Source of the DNA: Collinsella sp.
Lineage (GTDB): Bacteria > Actinomycetota > Coriobacteriia > Coriobacteriales > Coriobacteriaceae
Direction of reading: 5' to 3'
NCBI GenBank assembly: GCA_019424905.1
Contig: JAHYYP010000002.1
Coordinates: 1 to 64,000 of the forward strand
DNA length: 64,000 bases
A model generated the notes under the pieces. The model worked only from the letters and a program-made list of their open reading frames with translations. It was not told where the DNA came from and made no database searches. Within the stretch, counting starts at the first letter, position 1. Each line of letters opens with the position of its first letter. Position numbers and translations under genes: made by a program. This document shows positions 16,866 through 25,638 of the stretch, in pieces.

Positions 16866-18514
16866 CGCTGATCACCCTCGCGCAACCAGGGAAGGCGGAT
16901 ACGCGGGCGTTCGGTACGCGTTGCACGGTCGGCGACCATATCGCCCCAAGGGCCGACGGCGCACCCCAGTTCCACGAGCATCTCGCGCGTGGCCTCGCGC
17001 ATGCTAGTCGCAAAAGCACTGGTCTGCCCCACCGCCTCGTCAGCGCGCCCAAACGCCATGAGCGCGGCGAGATCCTGCCCGCCATCGGCGATACGAATCT
17101 TGGAGCTCAACGCACAGGCAATCTCAAAGCGCATGGCGACGTCCTCGTCTGCCCCGCGCGCACCGAACCGGTTGAACACGGCGCTCATGCGCGTGCGCGG
17201 CACACCTACTCGACTTGCCAGTTCGATGACGCGCGACGCCGATGTCGCGGACGACACCGCCGCATCGCCAACGACCAGGCAACGGTCGCTCGCCGCCACC
17301 GCAGCCGCCACGGCGTCGCCCCAAAAGACCGAGGTATCGATAAAGACCACGTCGGATTCGCGACGCAGAACATCAAGCAGCAGCTCCACCGGACGCGCCA
17401 TGAGCTCAGCTTGCTCGGGCGCCGCGACGGGACCCCAGAGCGTAACGCCCGGCGCCACGCGCATCGATGTGGCTACGATATCCGGCTCGGTGAGCGTGCC
17501 CGCCGCCGACGGCTCGATAAGTGCCGCCATATCGCGCGGAGCATCGACGCCTAACAAGTCGTAAAGGTTTCCAAACATCAGGTCCAGGTCGAGCACGGCG
17601 GCACGCAAGCCCAACAGCGACGATGTGTGTGCCATGGTGGCAACGATCGTCGACTTGCCGCAACCGCCCGAACCCGAAATAGCGCAGATGACCGGAGCTC
17701 GATGCGGCGGAGCGGCAGCGTCTGCCGGCGGCATCGGAGGCGGCGGGGCGGGCGTCGGTGGCAGCGCCCCCGTCTCCCCCGCCGCAACCACACGCTGCGT
17801 CCAAGCCGGCATGGCAGCTTGTTCGGTCTGCGAGGCAGGCTCGTTCTGCGCAATCTGCTCATGCTGCATTAGCGACAACTCGCCGCACCCGGCAAAGCCC
17901 TCAACTTCGTCGAGTTCATCCACCAGATTCACGCCGTGCACGTATCCCATATCTACAGCCGGGGAGTCGCCAGCATGCTGCGCCGGCCCTCCAGCGTCAT
18001 CGCATACAAGGGGGTTCCGGGGGCGCCGACCATGCTCGGCTTCCGCTTTTCCATAATCATCAACACGCGGGCCTCTTGTAGCGCGAGGCGCCCCGGGTTC
18101 CCTATCAACAAAAGCATCGGGCTCAATCGTCATGCGCCGATCGGAATCAACCGCTCCCTCGCCCGCACGCCCGTTGCCGCATATACTGTGCGCAGCGATG
18201 ACCTCGGTCGCCCCCGCGCGAAACAGCCCCTCGATATCCGACGGATCGAGCGCTTCTATCAACACGACCACGCGACTCACGCGGCCTTCGGCCGTCAGGC
18301 GCGCAACAGTCTTGCGCACATCTTCGGTATCAAACAGAGACGCCGCGATGATGGCAGCCCCGCGGCGCGACGGAAACGCCCGCGCCATGGAAACTAGCCC
18401 GTCCAGGTCACCCACGCGAAGCACCTGTGCACCCACATCACGGCCCTCGACTTCCCGCTGCAACAGCCCGTAATCGCCGCACGCGCAGCACGCAAGCCAG
18501 ATCGCCTTCATCAC
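16862..18514 (-). CDS. tadZ: TadZ/CpaE-like MinD-family ATPase
   Basis: A 550-residue protein with a degenerate receiver-like N-terminal domain (about residues 1-110), a low-complexity Pro/Ala linker (PPTPAPPPPMPPADAAAPP near residues 255-275), and a C-terminal MinD/ParA-type ATPase with the deviant Walker A GSGGCGKST and a VLDLDLMFGNLYDLLG strand. TadZ proteins localise the pilus machine to the cell pole. The protein is longer than usual (about 380-450) because of the linker and a middle segment of unknown role. It overlaps cpaB and tadA by 4 bases each. Confidence 0.85.
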   Translation of the reverse strand: MMKAIWLACCACGDYGLLQREVEGRDVGAQVLRVGDLDGLVSMARAFPSRRGAAIIAASLFDTEDVRKTVARLTAEGRVSRVVVLIEALDPSDIEGLFRAGATEVIAAHSICGNGRAGEGAVDSDRRMTIEPDAFVDREPGAPRATRGPRVDDYGKAEAEHGRRPRNPLVCDDAGGPAQHAGDSPAVDMGYVHGVNLVDELDEVEGFAGCGELSLMQHEQIAQNEPASQTEQAAMPAWTQRVVAAGETGALPPTPAPPPPMPPADAAAPPHRAPVICAISGSGGCGKSTIVATMAHTSSLLGLRAAVLDLDLMFGNLYDLLGVDAPRDMAALIEPSAAGTLTEPDIVATSMRVAPGVTLWGPVAAPEQAELMARPVELLLDVLRRESDVVFIDTSVFWGDAVAAAVAASDRCLVVGDAAVSSATSASRVIELASRVGVPRTRMSAVFNRFGARGADEDVAMRFEIACALSSKIRIADGGQDLAALMAFGRADEAVGQTSAFATSMREATREMLVELGCAVGPWGDMVADRATRTERPRIRLPWLREGDQR

Positions 18515-19170
18515 TCGTCGCCTCCGCTCTTTTTGCCGCGCGCCGTGGCGGGAATCGTCAAGCTGACCGTTCCCTTGCCCGAGGCTCCCAGCAGTTCCTT
18601 GACGTCTTCGGGGTCAGCCGCCAGCGTCACCCATTCGATCTTGCCCTCGCGCGTGGAACCGGAATCCTCACTGGTATCGATCACGTACGCGCCGCACAGC
18701 CGATCGGTTACGCCGTCTTTTTGCACGTACACGTCCACGTAGCTGCCCACGCCCGCAGCACCGCCGACCGAGTGCTCGGCATCGACCGCCACCGAAACGG
18801 CGACCTTGCCCTTAGGTACCTCGAGCATGTGGCTCTCGGCCTTGGTGTAGACATTGCAGATCACGGCGTTTTTGGGAATACGCGAAGTCGTCACGTCACC
18901 GCGCACCTGGCGTAGCTCGGTCGCCGCGTCACGCGGCAGCAGACTCGTCAGCCACTCCTGGGTTATGACATTGGTCTCATCGAGGGTCTCACCCACATCG
19001 ATATCGCGCGCCGCGACGCATACCTCGACGCGATCGCCACCGTACTTGGCCAAGGTCTCAGCCTGGACCTGTTCGGCTTGCGAGCGGATCGACGAGCCGT
19101 AAACCATGCAGAGCAGAGCAGCGAGCACGCCCGCGACCAGACTGATGGCGATGCGCTTGCTCTTGTTCAC
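18511..19170 (-). CDS. cpaB: CpaB/RcpC-like SAF-domain pilus protein
   Basis: A 219-residue protein with an N-terminal membrane helix (RIAISLVAGVLAALLCMVYG) followed by a SAF domain (VCVAARDIDVGETLDETNVI) and a second beta-rich part ending KGTVSLTIPATARGKK. Family members sit in the periplasm or cell wall zone and are needed for Flp pilus assembly. A GTG at 19170 is chosen as start because AGAGGAG lies 6 bases upstream; the in-frame ATG codons at 19185 and 19248 are less well placed. It is the first gene of the Tad operon. Confidence 0.85.
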   Translation of the reverse strand: MNKSKRIAISLVAGVLAALLCMVYGSSIRSQAEQVQAETLAKYGGDRVEVCVAARDIDVGETLDETNVITQEWLTSLLPRDAATELRQVRGDVTTSRIPKNAVICNVYTKAESHMLEVPKGKVAVSVAVDAEHSVGGAAGVGSYVDVYVQKDGVTDRLCGAYVIDTSEDSGSTREGKIEWVTLAADPEDVKELLGASGKGTVSLTIPATARGKKSGGDE

Positions 19171-19280
19171 GGCCGCTCCTCTCATGGCAGTGCCGGGCGA
19201 ATGCCCGTACCACCATTGTCTGGGCGGCCAGAGTGCAAAGCGGCGCAATCGCGATCTTGGTTTTCGATGTCAAACCAATC

Positions 19281-19332
19281 GCTGACCAAAAGCTGACCAG
19301 CCCGTCAAGCTCGTGGCAAGGTTTTGGTCAGC
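19281..19332. promoter_or_regulatory. TGACC-box inverted repeat upstream of the Tad operon
   Basis: GCTGACCAAAA at 19281-19291 is matched by the inverted TTTTGGTCAGC at 19322-19332, with a further direct GCTGACC box at 19292-19298. The cluster lies about 110-160 bases upstream of the cpaB start and resembles a multi-site operator. I see no convincing sigma-70 promoter next to it, so its role is inferred. Confidence 0.4.
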
Positions 19333-19370
19333 ACGTCAGCAAACTGCATGTTTCGAGGCTTTTCCGCAGC

Positions 19371-19412
19371 AAAAAAGCCGTCTCCCGAACAGTTGGGAGA
19401 CGGCTGTCATAG
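19371..19412 (-). terminator. Intrinsic terminator of rsgA
   Basis: On the minus strand AGCCGTCTCCCAACT and GGGAGACGGCT form a long stem followed by TTTTTTGC. It lies about 12 bases behind the rsgA stop codon. Confidence 0.85.
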
Positions 19413-19422
19413 GAAAAATCAA

Positions 19423-20607
19423 TTACAGATGGACATCGGGATCGAGCATTTGAGCGCTCACGCGCATGGATGACGCCAGGTTTTGGAACGTTTCCAGACG
19501 CAGGCTGTCGATCTGCCCGGCGTCCTCGGCCTCGCGAACGGCGCAACCCGGCTCATGGGTATGTGTGCAATCGCCAAACCGGCACGCGCGCGATGCCTCG
19601 ACAATCTCGGGGAAGGCGCGCGCCAGACCCCGCTCGTGACCCACGAGCGGTAGGCTGCGCAGGCCCGGGGCATCGGCGATCACGCCGGCGTCGCCCGGCA
19701 GTGCCACCATCACGCGCGCGACGGTAGTGTGACGGCCCTGGTCGTCGCGTTCGCGCACACCGCCAGTCGCCAACGTATCGTGGCCCAGCAGTGCATTGAG
19801 CAGTGTCGACTTGCCGGCACCCGACTCGCCCAGAATCATGGCGCAGCTCCCGGCAGGCACGCAGGAACGAACCTCGTCCAGGCCGCGCCCCTCGGCAGAG
19901 GACGTCACGATCACGCGCACGTCCGGACCCACCAGGCGGCGCACGCGGTCCAGATCGCGCTCGAGCTCCTCGGCATCGCAGCGGTCAGCTTTGGTGAGCA
20001 CCACCACCGGCTCGGCATCGCAGTCGAGTGCCAACACCAGCGAGCGCGCCACGCGGTCGAGCAGCACCTCACCGGCACCGAGCGCCTGCACGATTAGCAC
20101 GCAATCCACATTGGAGCAGAGCACCTGACGCTCTCCGCGGGCACGGCCGCGCCAACGCTCAAAGCTCGTACGGCGCGACAGCACGCACTCAATCACGCCC
20201 ATATCGTGCCCGGGAGCGCGGCGCACCGCCACACGGTCGCCCACGGCAGGCAGCAGGACCTCGTCCTCGCCGCGCGACTTGGCAAACCCCACGGCATGCT
20301 CGGCGCGGAAGGTGTCGTCGGCAGTCGCCACCAGCGGAAACCCGCGATCCAAGCGCACCACGGCGCCAAGCTGCATCTGCTCGGGTTCCTCGGCATGTGC
20401 GCAAAAATCGTCAAAGGCAGTCTGCTGGGCTTCATCGACCGGCAGGTCATCAAACGCCGGAACGTCCTGCAGCGCGTCGAGTCCCGGCACGCTTGCCAGC
20501 AGCTCCTCGGCAGACGCGGGGGCCTCGGTCGCAAGCTTCCGACGACGATCGCGCTTAGCCCGCGCCCCCGTCGTCTTTTTCTTCGCCTTAGCCTTCGCCT
20601 TGCCCAC
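19423..20607 (-). CDS. rsgA: Ribosome small subunit-dependent GTPase RsgA
   Basis: Circularly permuted GTPase that acts in late 30S maturation. The 394-residue product shows an OB fold, then G4 (VVLTKADRCD), G1 (GESGAGKSTLLNAL) and G3 (DAPGLRSL) in the permuted order, and a C-terminal zinc site (CRFGDCTHTHEPGCAV). The N-terminus has an unusual Lys/Ala-rich tail (VGKAKAKAKKK). The GTG at 20607 has GGGAGG five bases upstream; the upstream ATG at 20712 gives a non-homologous extension and was rejected. Confidence 0.93.
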   Translation of the reverse strand: MGKAKAKAKKKTTGARAKRDRRRKLATEAPASAEELLASVPGLDALQDVPAFDDLPVDEAQQTAFDDFCAHAEEPEQMQLGAVVRLDRGFPLVATADDTFRAEHAVGFAKSRGEDEVLLPAVGDRVAVRRAPGHDMGVIECVLSRRTSFERWRGRARGERQVLCSNVDCVLIVQALGAGEVLLDRVARSLVLALDCDAEPVVVLTKADRCDAEELERDLDRVRRLVGPDVRVIVTSSAEGRGLDEVRSCVPAGSCAMILGESGAGKSTLLNALLGHDTLATGGVRERDDQGRHTTVARVMVALPGDAGVIADAPGLRSLPLVGHERGLARAFPEIVEASRACRFGDCTHTHEPGCAVREAEDAGQIDSLRLETFQNLASSMRVSAQMLDPDVHL

Positions 20608-20654
20608 AAGCGCCTCCCAGCACCATAAATCACAACTGAGCAGGTATTTTACCC

Positions 20655-20693
20655 ACAAAAAAGAGCTGGTCGAGCAAACGCTCGACCAGCTCA
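20655..20693 (-). terminator. Intrinsic terminator, probably of the P-type ATPase transcript
   Basis: A perfect stem GAGCTGGTCGAGC/GCTCGACCAGCTC with an AAAC-type loop, followed on the minus strand by TTTTTTGTG. It is about 155 bases behind the ATPase stop codon and just ahead of rsgA. Confidence 0.75.
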
Positions 20694-20739
20694 CATACTT
20701 TCCCTCAGCCAATGGTCCCGAGAGGCTATCCGAAGGCCC

Positions 20740-20822
20740 GCCCGCCGGGAGGGGTTTCTTCTGAGCGATCCCGCAGCGCGAAGCGCGAGGACCAGCGAAG
20801 AAGAAACCCCGCAGGCGGTCGG
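20740..20822. repeat. Long imperfect palindrome between rsgA and the P-type ATPase
   Basis: Outer arms around GGGGTTTCTTCT and AGAAGAAACCCC, extended by CGCCCGCC and GGCGGTCG, enclose an inner hairpin AGCGCGAAGCGCG. Total length is about 83 bases. It has no adjacent T-run, so it is not a standard terminator, and it resembles the other intergenic palindromes of this window. Confidence 0.6.
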
Positions 20823-20848
20823 ACCGGTGGGAAGGTTGACCTTTCGAC

Positions 20849-23530
20849 CTACTCCTTCTCCACTGCGCGCATGATCGCCTTGTAGATCTCCATCAACGGA
20901 ATGATCAGGAAGGCAAGGCCCAGGGCGGCGATAACGCCCTTGAGCTCAAGCGTCACGGGGCCAAAGAACATCTCGGCAAGCGTCGGCTGAACGGTCACGA
21001 TAACCGTCAGTACCAGCGCCAGCGCGGCAGATGCCCACAGCCACTTGTTCTGCTTCTTCATGCTAAACAGCGACGCACGACGGCTGCGCATATTGAAGCA
21101 GTGGAAGATCTCGACCATGTTGAGCGTGATGAACGCCATCATCACGCCTTCCTCGTCGGCATTGCCGGCGATCATATCGGCGATGTGGATGTAGCCCATG
21201 TCAAAGTACACGCCCACAAAGAAGCTCGCCAGCACCAGCACGGTGATGATCAAGCCCTGGACCACACAGTCCAGGCCCATATTACCGGCAAAGACGCCGT
21301 CCTTGGCGTTGCGCGGCTTGCGCTTCATGATGTTGCCCTCGGCATCCTCCATGCCCAGCGCGAGCGCGGGGAAGCAGTCGGTGACCAGGTTCACCCACAG
21401 CAGCTGCACCGGCTGGAAGATGGTAAAGCCGATGAGCGTGGCGATAAACACCGAGAAGACCTCGGCAAGGTTGGCCGAAAGCAGGAACTGGATGACCTTG
21501 CGGATGTTGTCGTAGATGCGACGGCCCTCTTCGCAGGCACCGATGATGGTGGCGAAGTTGTCGTCGGCAAGCACCATGTCGGCGACGTTCTTGGTGACAT
21601 CGGTACCGGTGATGCCCATGCCAACGCCGATGTCGGCGCGCTTGATGGACGGGGCGTCGTTGACGCCGTCGCCCGTCATGGCCACGATCTGGTCGCGCGA
21701 CTTCCAGGCCTCGACGATGCGGGTCTTGTGCTCGGGCTGGACGCGGGCGTACACGCCGTAATCCTCGATGTGCGCGTCGAGCTCCTCGTCGCTCATGCGA
21801 TCGAGGTCGGCGCCGGTAATGGCATGGCTGCGATCGGTGACGATGCCCAACTGCTTGGCAATGGCCACGGCGGTGTCGATATGGTCGCCCGTGATCATGA
21901 CGGTGCGAATACCGGCGTCGTGCGCCTCGCGGATAGCGTCGGCCACCTCGGGACGGACCGGGTCGATCATGCCGGACAGGCCGCAGAAGACCAGGTCGTG
22001 CTCGAGCGCAGCGGGGCTGCAGTCGGCGGGAACCTCGGTGTAGGTGCGGCTCGCCAGCGCCAGCACGCGCAGGGCCTCGTCGGCCATGGCCTTGTTGGCC
22101 GCCACGAGCTCGGCGCGGCGCTCCTCGGTCAGGGGGACGACCTTATCGCCCTCGTAGATATGGGTGCACAGGCCGATCACCACGTCGGGCGCGCCCTTGG
22201 TGTACTGCTCGTACTCGCCGTCCAGGGTCTCGACGACCACGGACATCATCTTACGGCCCGAGTCGAACGGGGCCTCGCCCACGCGCGGGTGCTCGGCAGT
22301 CAGGCCAGTAAGACCAGCCTTGCCGGCATCGTTGACGAGCGCGCACTCGGTCGGCTCGCCCACGGCCTCGCCCAGCTCCTCGTCCCACTGGGCATCGGAG
22401 CACAGCGCCATGCCGGCCAAGAACTTTTCCTTGGGCGCAGCGAGCTCGTGCTTGACGACGGTCATCTTGTTCTGGGTAAGCGTGCCGGTCTTGTCGGAGC
22501 AGATGGTCTGCGTGCAGCCGAGGGTCTCGACGGCAGAAAGCTTTCGGATAATCGCCTGGCGCTTGGCCATCTTGGTCACGCCAAGCGACAGCACGATGGT
22601 CACGACGGCGACCAGGCCCTCGGGGATGGCGGCGACGGCAAGCGAGACGGCGACCATAAAGGTGTCGAGCAGGGCAGTCGGGTCGGTGAGGACGTTGCCC
22701 ACGCCGTGACGGATGATGTCGACGCCAAAGATGACGACGCAGATGACGATAACCATAATGGTAAGGATGCGGCTGAGCTCGGCGAGCTTCACTTGCAGCG
22801 GCGTGAGCTCTTCCTTGGCCTCGGCCAGGGCGCCGGCAATCTTGCCCATCTCGGTATCCATGCCGGTGCCGACTACGACGGCGCGGCCACGGCCGTACAC
22901 AACGGTGGAACCCATGTAGCACATGTTCTTGCGGTCGCCGAGCGGCACGTCATCGGTGCCCGCGGCAAGCTCGATCACGTTGGCGTGCTTCTCTACGGGC
23001 ACGGACTCGCCGGTGAGTGCGGCCTCTTCGATCTTCATCGTGGCGCTCTCGAGGACGCGGCAGTCGGCCGGAACGGAGTCGCCCGCCTCGAGCATGATCA
23101 CGTCACCGGGCACGAGCTCGGCGCTCGGCAGATGCACGAGCTTGCCGTCGCGCAGTACCTTGGACTGCGCCGCGCTCATCTCCTGCAGGGCCTCGAGGGC
23201 CTCCTCGCTCTTGGCTTCCTGGACCACGCCCAGCACCGAGTTGACGATAACGACGAACATGATAATGACGACATCGGCAAAGTCGGGCTCGCCCTTGACC
23301 ATGCCCGTGAGCGCACTGATGACGGCGGCAACGATCAGCATGATGACCATGGGATCGACCATCTGCTCAAAGAAACGCTTCCACAGCGGCGTCTTCTCGG
23401 CTTCCTCGAGCTTGTTAGGGCCTGTCTTGGCGAGGCGCGACGACGCCTCACCGGTGCTCAGGCCGAGGTTCTCATCGACGCCCTGGTCGCTGAGCACCTC
23501 CGCCGCGGCGGACAGGTATTCCTTTTGCAT
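20849..23530 (-). CDS. Calcium-translocating P-type ATPase
   Basis: An 893-residue P2-type ATPase expected to export Ca2+ (or a related divalent cation) across the membrane. It carries a cation_ATPase_N domain, the actuator motif TGES, the phosphorylation site DKTGTLTQNK near residue 345, ITGDHIDTA and the hinge TGDGVNDAPSIKRADIGVGMG, with a C-terminal four-helix cation ATPase domain. PEGL in M4 (AIPEGLVAVV) is the usual Ca2+ ligand segment. The gene stands alone between two terminators or palindromes. Its ribosome binding site lies in a hairpin at 23541-23594 (see that entry). Ca2+ specificity is inferred from family similarity. Confidence 0.9.
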   Translation of the reverse strand: MQKEYLSAAAEVLSDQGVDENLGLSTGEASSRLAKTGPNKLEEAEKTPLWKRFFEQMVDPMVIMLIVAAVISALTGMVKGEPDFADVVIIMFVVIVNSVLGVVQEAKSEEALEALQEMSAAQSKVLRDGKLVHLPSAELVPGDVIMLEAGDSVPADCRVLESATMKIEEAALTGESVPVEKHANVIELAAGTDDVPLGDRKNMCYMGSTVVYGRGRAVVVGTGMDTEMGKIAGALAEAKEELTPLQVKLAELSRILTIMVIVICVVIFGVDIIRHGVGNVLTDPTALLDTFMVAVSLAVAAIPEGLVAVVTIVLSLGVTKMAKRQAIIRKLSAVETLGCTQTICSDKTGTLTQNKMTVVKHELAAPKEKFLAGMALCSDAQWDEELGEAVGEPTECALVNDAGKAGLTGLTAEHPRVGEAPFDSGRKMMSVVVETLDGEYEQYTKGAPDVVIGLCTHIYEGDKVVPLTEERRAELVAANKAMADEALRVLALASRTYTEVPADCSPAALEHDLVFCGLSGMIDPVRPEVADAIREAHDAGIRTVMITGDHIDTAVAIAKQLGIVTDRSHAITGADLDRMSDEELDAHIEDYGVYARVQPEHKTRIVEAWKSRDQIVAMTGDGVNDAPSIKRADIGVGMGITGTDVTKNVADMVLADDNFATIIGACEEGRRIYDNIRKVIQFLLSANLAEVFSVFIATLIGFTIFQPVQLLWVNLVTDCFPALALGMEDAEGNIMKRKPRNAKDGVFAGNMGLDCVVQGLIITVLVLASFFVGVYFDMGYIHIADMIAGNADEEGVMMAFITLNMVEIFHCFNMRSRRASLFSMKKQNKWLWASAALALVLTVIVTVQPTLAEMFFGPVTLELKGVIAALGLAFLIIPLMEIYKAIMRAVEKE

Positions 23531-23540
23531 ATAGAGTCCC

Positions 23541-23594
23541 CTCCTGGGATTCGGGCCACTCAGCAGATTGATGCCCGATCATAATTCCCAGGAG
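23541..23594 (-). promoter_or_regulatory. 5'-UTR hairpin covering the P-type ATPase ribosome binding site
   Basis: On the minus strand CTCCTGGGA pairs with TCCCAGGAG over nine bases, extended inward by GGGC/GCCC. The 3' arm contains the AGGAGG Shine-Dalgarno sequence of the ATPase, about 10 bases before its ATG. Folding would block translation. It does not match the conserved bases I know for the yybP-ykoY manganese riboswitch. A thermosensor, protein-bound or ion-responsive switch are all possible. Confidence 0.5.
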
Positions 23595-23860
23595 AAGGGC
23601 AAGGGCTCATCAAGGCTGCCGTGCTGAGCGGCAGTTGATAGTGGAGCTATGGTACCCCAAAGCAACGCGTCTAGCCAAAACAATCCATTTGGAAATATGG
23701 TCCATAAGCAACGGTGCAGGCCGTGTGATGCTCAACATTGATAAAACGTTTTTTCTTCGGCGCATCATCAAACTGAAATATCGCCCAGATAGCAGCGGTT
23801 AGAACGGTTGGTAAAGTTTTTGCATATACCGTTTTTCCGCAAAAAATGAACTTCTAATTC

Positions 23861-23908
23861 GGCATACGGTCGATTTTTTGGGGTATTCGGTCGCCATTTC
23901 GTTATAAT
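23861..23908 (+). promoter_or_regulatory. pyk promoter with two CGGTCG boxes
   Basis: A TATAAT -10 element at 23903-23908, with a weak TTGGGG -35 at 23878-23883 (19-base spacer). Two direct repeats, GGCATACGGTCG (23861-23872) and GGTATTCGGTCG (23882-23893), are 21 bases apart and overlap the -35 region, as expected for a regulator bound on one helix face. Similar AACGGTC boxes with the same 21-base spacing precede the PTS operon near 63127-63161. The rest of 23595-23860 shows no gene. Confidence 0.55.
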
Positions 23909-23971
23909 CAACTCAGTTTTATTTCTTATGGTTTATCTATCAGCGCAAGACGATGTCAGATGGAGGTCTGA

Positions 23972-25432
23972 ATGTACAAGCGCACTAAGATTGTATGCAC
24001 CATGGGTCCCGCCTGCGATAGCGACGAGACCATCCGCGAGATGATCAAGGCGGGCATGAACGTCGCCCGTTTTAACTTCTCGCACGGCTCCTACGACGAG
24101 CACCACGGTCGCATCGAGCGCGTCCGTCGTATTTCCAAGGAGCTCGGTATGCCCGTCGGCATCCTGCTCGACACCAAGGGCCCCGAGGTCCGCACCGGCC
24201 TTCTGGTCGATGGCAAGAAGGTTGCCGTCAAGACCGGCGACAAGATCGTCGTCACCGCTCAGCCCACGACCGAGGATTTCCACGGCACCGCTGAGCACAT
24301 CTCCCTCGACTACCTGGCTCTGCCCTCCGAGGTCGAGAAGGGCTCCCTCATCCTGATCGATGACGGCCTGGTTGCCCTCGAGGTCGAGTCCGTCGACGGC
24401 CAGGACATGACCTGCGTCGTCAAGAACGACGGCCTGATCGGCGAGCGCAAGGGCGTCAACATGCCCAACGTCAACATCTCGCTGCCCGCTATCACCGAGC
24501 GCGATCGTCAGGACATCCTCTTTGGCCTGACCGAGAACATCGACTACATCGCCGCTTCCTTCATCCGTGACGGCGAGTCCGTCCGCGGCATCCGCGAGCT
24601 TTGCCGCGAGAACGGTGGCGAGCACGTGACGATCTTCCCGAAGATCGAGTGCGCCCTGGGCGTCGAGAACTTCGACGAGATCCTCGAGGCTTCCGACGGC
24701 ATCATGGTTGCCCGTGGCGACCTGGGCATCGAGATCAAGCCCGAGCTCGTTCCCCACATCCAGAAGGAGATCATCGCCAAGTGCAACGCGGCCTACAAGC
24801 CCGTTATCACCGCTACGCAGATGCTCGACTCCATGCAGCAGAACCCGCGCCCGACGCGCGCCGAGGTTGCCGACGTTGCTAACGCCATCTACGACGGCAC
24901 CGACGCCGTTATGCTCTCTGGCGAGTCCGCTGCCGGTAAGTACCCGGTCGAGGCCGTTAAGATGCAGGCCAGCATTGCTCTCGAGACCGAAAAGTACCTC
25001 CCGGCTCACGCTCCGCTCGAGGTTCCGGCCGATGCCCACGGCACCCGTGTTGTCAACAACGTTGTGGGTATGTCCGCTGTGAACATGGCTACCACCGTTG
25101 GCGCCAAGTGCATCACCGTGCCGACGACCACCGGCCGCACCGCTCGCCTGATCTCGCACTTCCGTCCCAACATGCCGATCTGCGCGTTCTCCCGCCACGA
25201 GTGGGCCGTCCAGCAGATGATCATGTACTGGGGCGTTATCCCGCACCAGGCCGAGATTACCCAGGGCACCGTCAACGGCACGATCGTCAAGGCGATCGAG
25301 ACCGCTAAGGAGCTCGGCTACGTCGAGGCCGGCGATCTGACCGTCGCCACCGCCGGCGACCCCCGCATGAGCGTCCAGCTCGAGGACAAGGTCTCCTCGA
25401 CCAACGTCGCTTACGTCGCTCAGGTGCGCTAA
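23972..25432 (+). CDS. pyk: Pyruvate kinase
   Basis: Converts phosphoenolpyruvate and ADP to pyruvate and ATP, the last step of glycolysis. The 486-residue protein begins MYKRTKIVCTMGPACDS and has NVARFNFSHG, the MVARGDLGIEI active-site signature (K/E/D ligands in IFPKIEC and ARGDLG) and a C-terminal allosteric domain. GGAGG lies 8 bases before the ATG. It is monocistronic, bounded by its own promoter and terminator. Codon use is markedly GC-rich and biased, consistent with high expression. Confidence 0.97.
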   Translation: MYKRTKIVCTMGPACDSDETIREMIKAGMNVARFNFSHGSYDEHHGRIERVRRISKELGMPVGILLDTKGPEVRTGLLVDGKKVAVKTGDKIVVTAQPTTEDFHGTAEHISLDYLALPSEVEKGSLILIDDGLVALEVESVDGQDMTCVVKNDGLIGERKGVNMPNVNISLPAITERDRQDILFGLTENIDYIAASFIRDGESVRGIRELCRENGGEHVTIFPKIECALGVENFDEILEASDGIMVARGDLGIEIKPELVPHIQKEIIAKCNAAYKPVITATQMLDSMQQNPRPTRAEVADVANAIYDGTDAVMLSGESAAGKYPVEAVKMQASIALETEKYLPAHAPLEVPADAHGTRVVNNVVGMSAVNMATTVGAKCITVPTTTGRTARLISHFRPNMPICAFSRHEWAVQQMIMYWGVIPHQAEITQGTVNGTIVKAIETAKELGYVEAGDLTVATAGDPRMSVQLEDKVSSTNVAYVAQVR

Positions 25433-25461
25433 ATCGTACTTGCAAGCACATTTGCATTGCA

Positions 25462-25497
25462 AAGGGCCCGGAAGGCATTGCCTTCCGGGCCCTTTTT
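25462..25497 (+). terminator. Intrinsic terminator of pyk
   Basis: AAGGGCCCGGAAGG pairs with CCTTCCGGGCCCTT across an ATTG loop and is followed by TTT. It lies 29 bases behind the stop codon. Confidence 0.9.
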
Positions 25498-25508
25498 AAG
25501 ACCTTCTT

Positions 25509-25638
25509 CATATGCCGCCTCATCGATTTGCGTTCAGTCGCAAGCCTCTCCGATGCCGAGTGCACCACCGAAGACGCCCTGCGACGGGAGCCGTTGGTCA
25601 ATTGGGATGAACTGTTCACCGTCAAGCCGGCCAGCTAG
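25509..25638 (+). pseudogene. Possible short coding remnant behind pyk
   Basis: An open frame without a usable start translates to about 42 residues ending NWDELFTVKPAS and stop. It reads like the C-terminal end of a small protein, perhaps an antitoxin, but I cannot match it. Its stop overlaps the stop of the convergent phospholipase-like gene. It could equally be chance. Confidence 0.25.

Noticed and set aside
21101..23584. An 827-residue open frame over the P-type ATPase
   Set aside because: Shadow frame in a GC-rich gene; His/Asp/Gly-rich noise.
23541..23660. yybP-ykoY manganese riboswitch in front of the P-type ATPase
   Set aside because: The conserved loop sequences of that class are not found, although the hairpin over the ribosome binding site is real.
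23933..25462. A 509-residue open frame antisense to pyruvate kinase
   Set aside because: Its composition mirrors the third codon positions of pyk; no family features.
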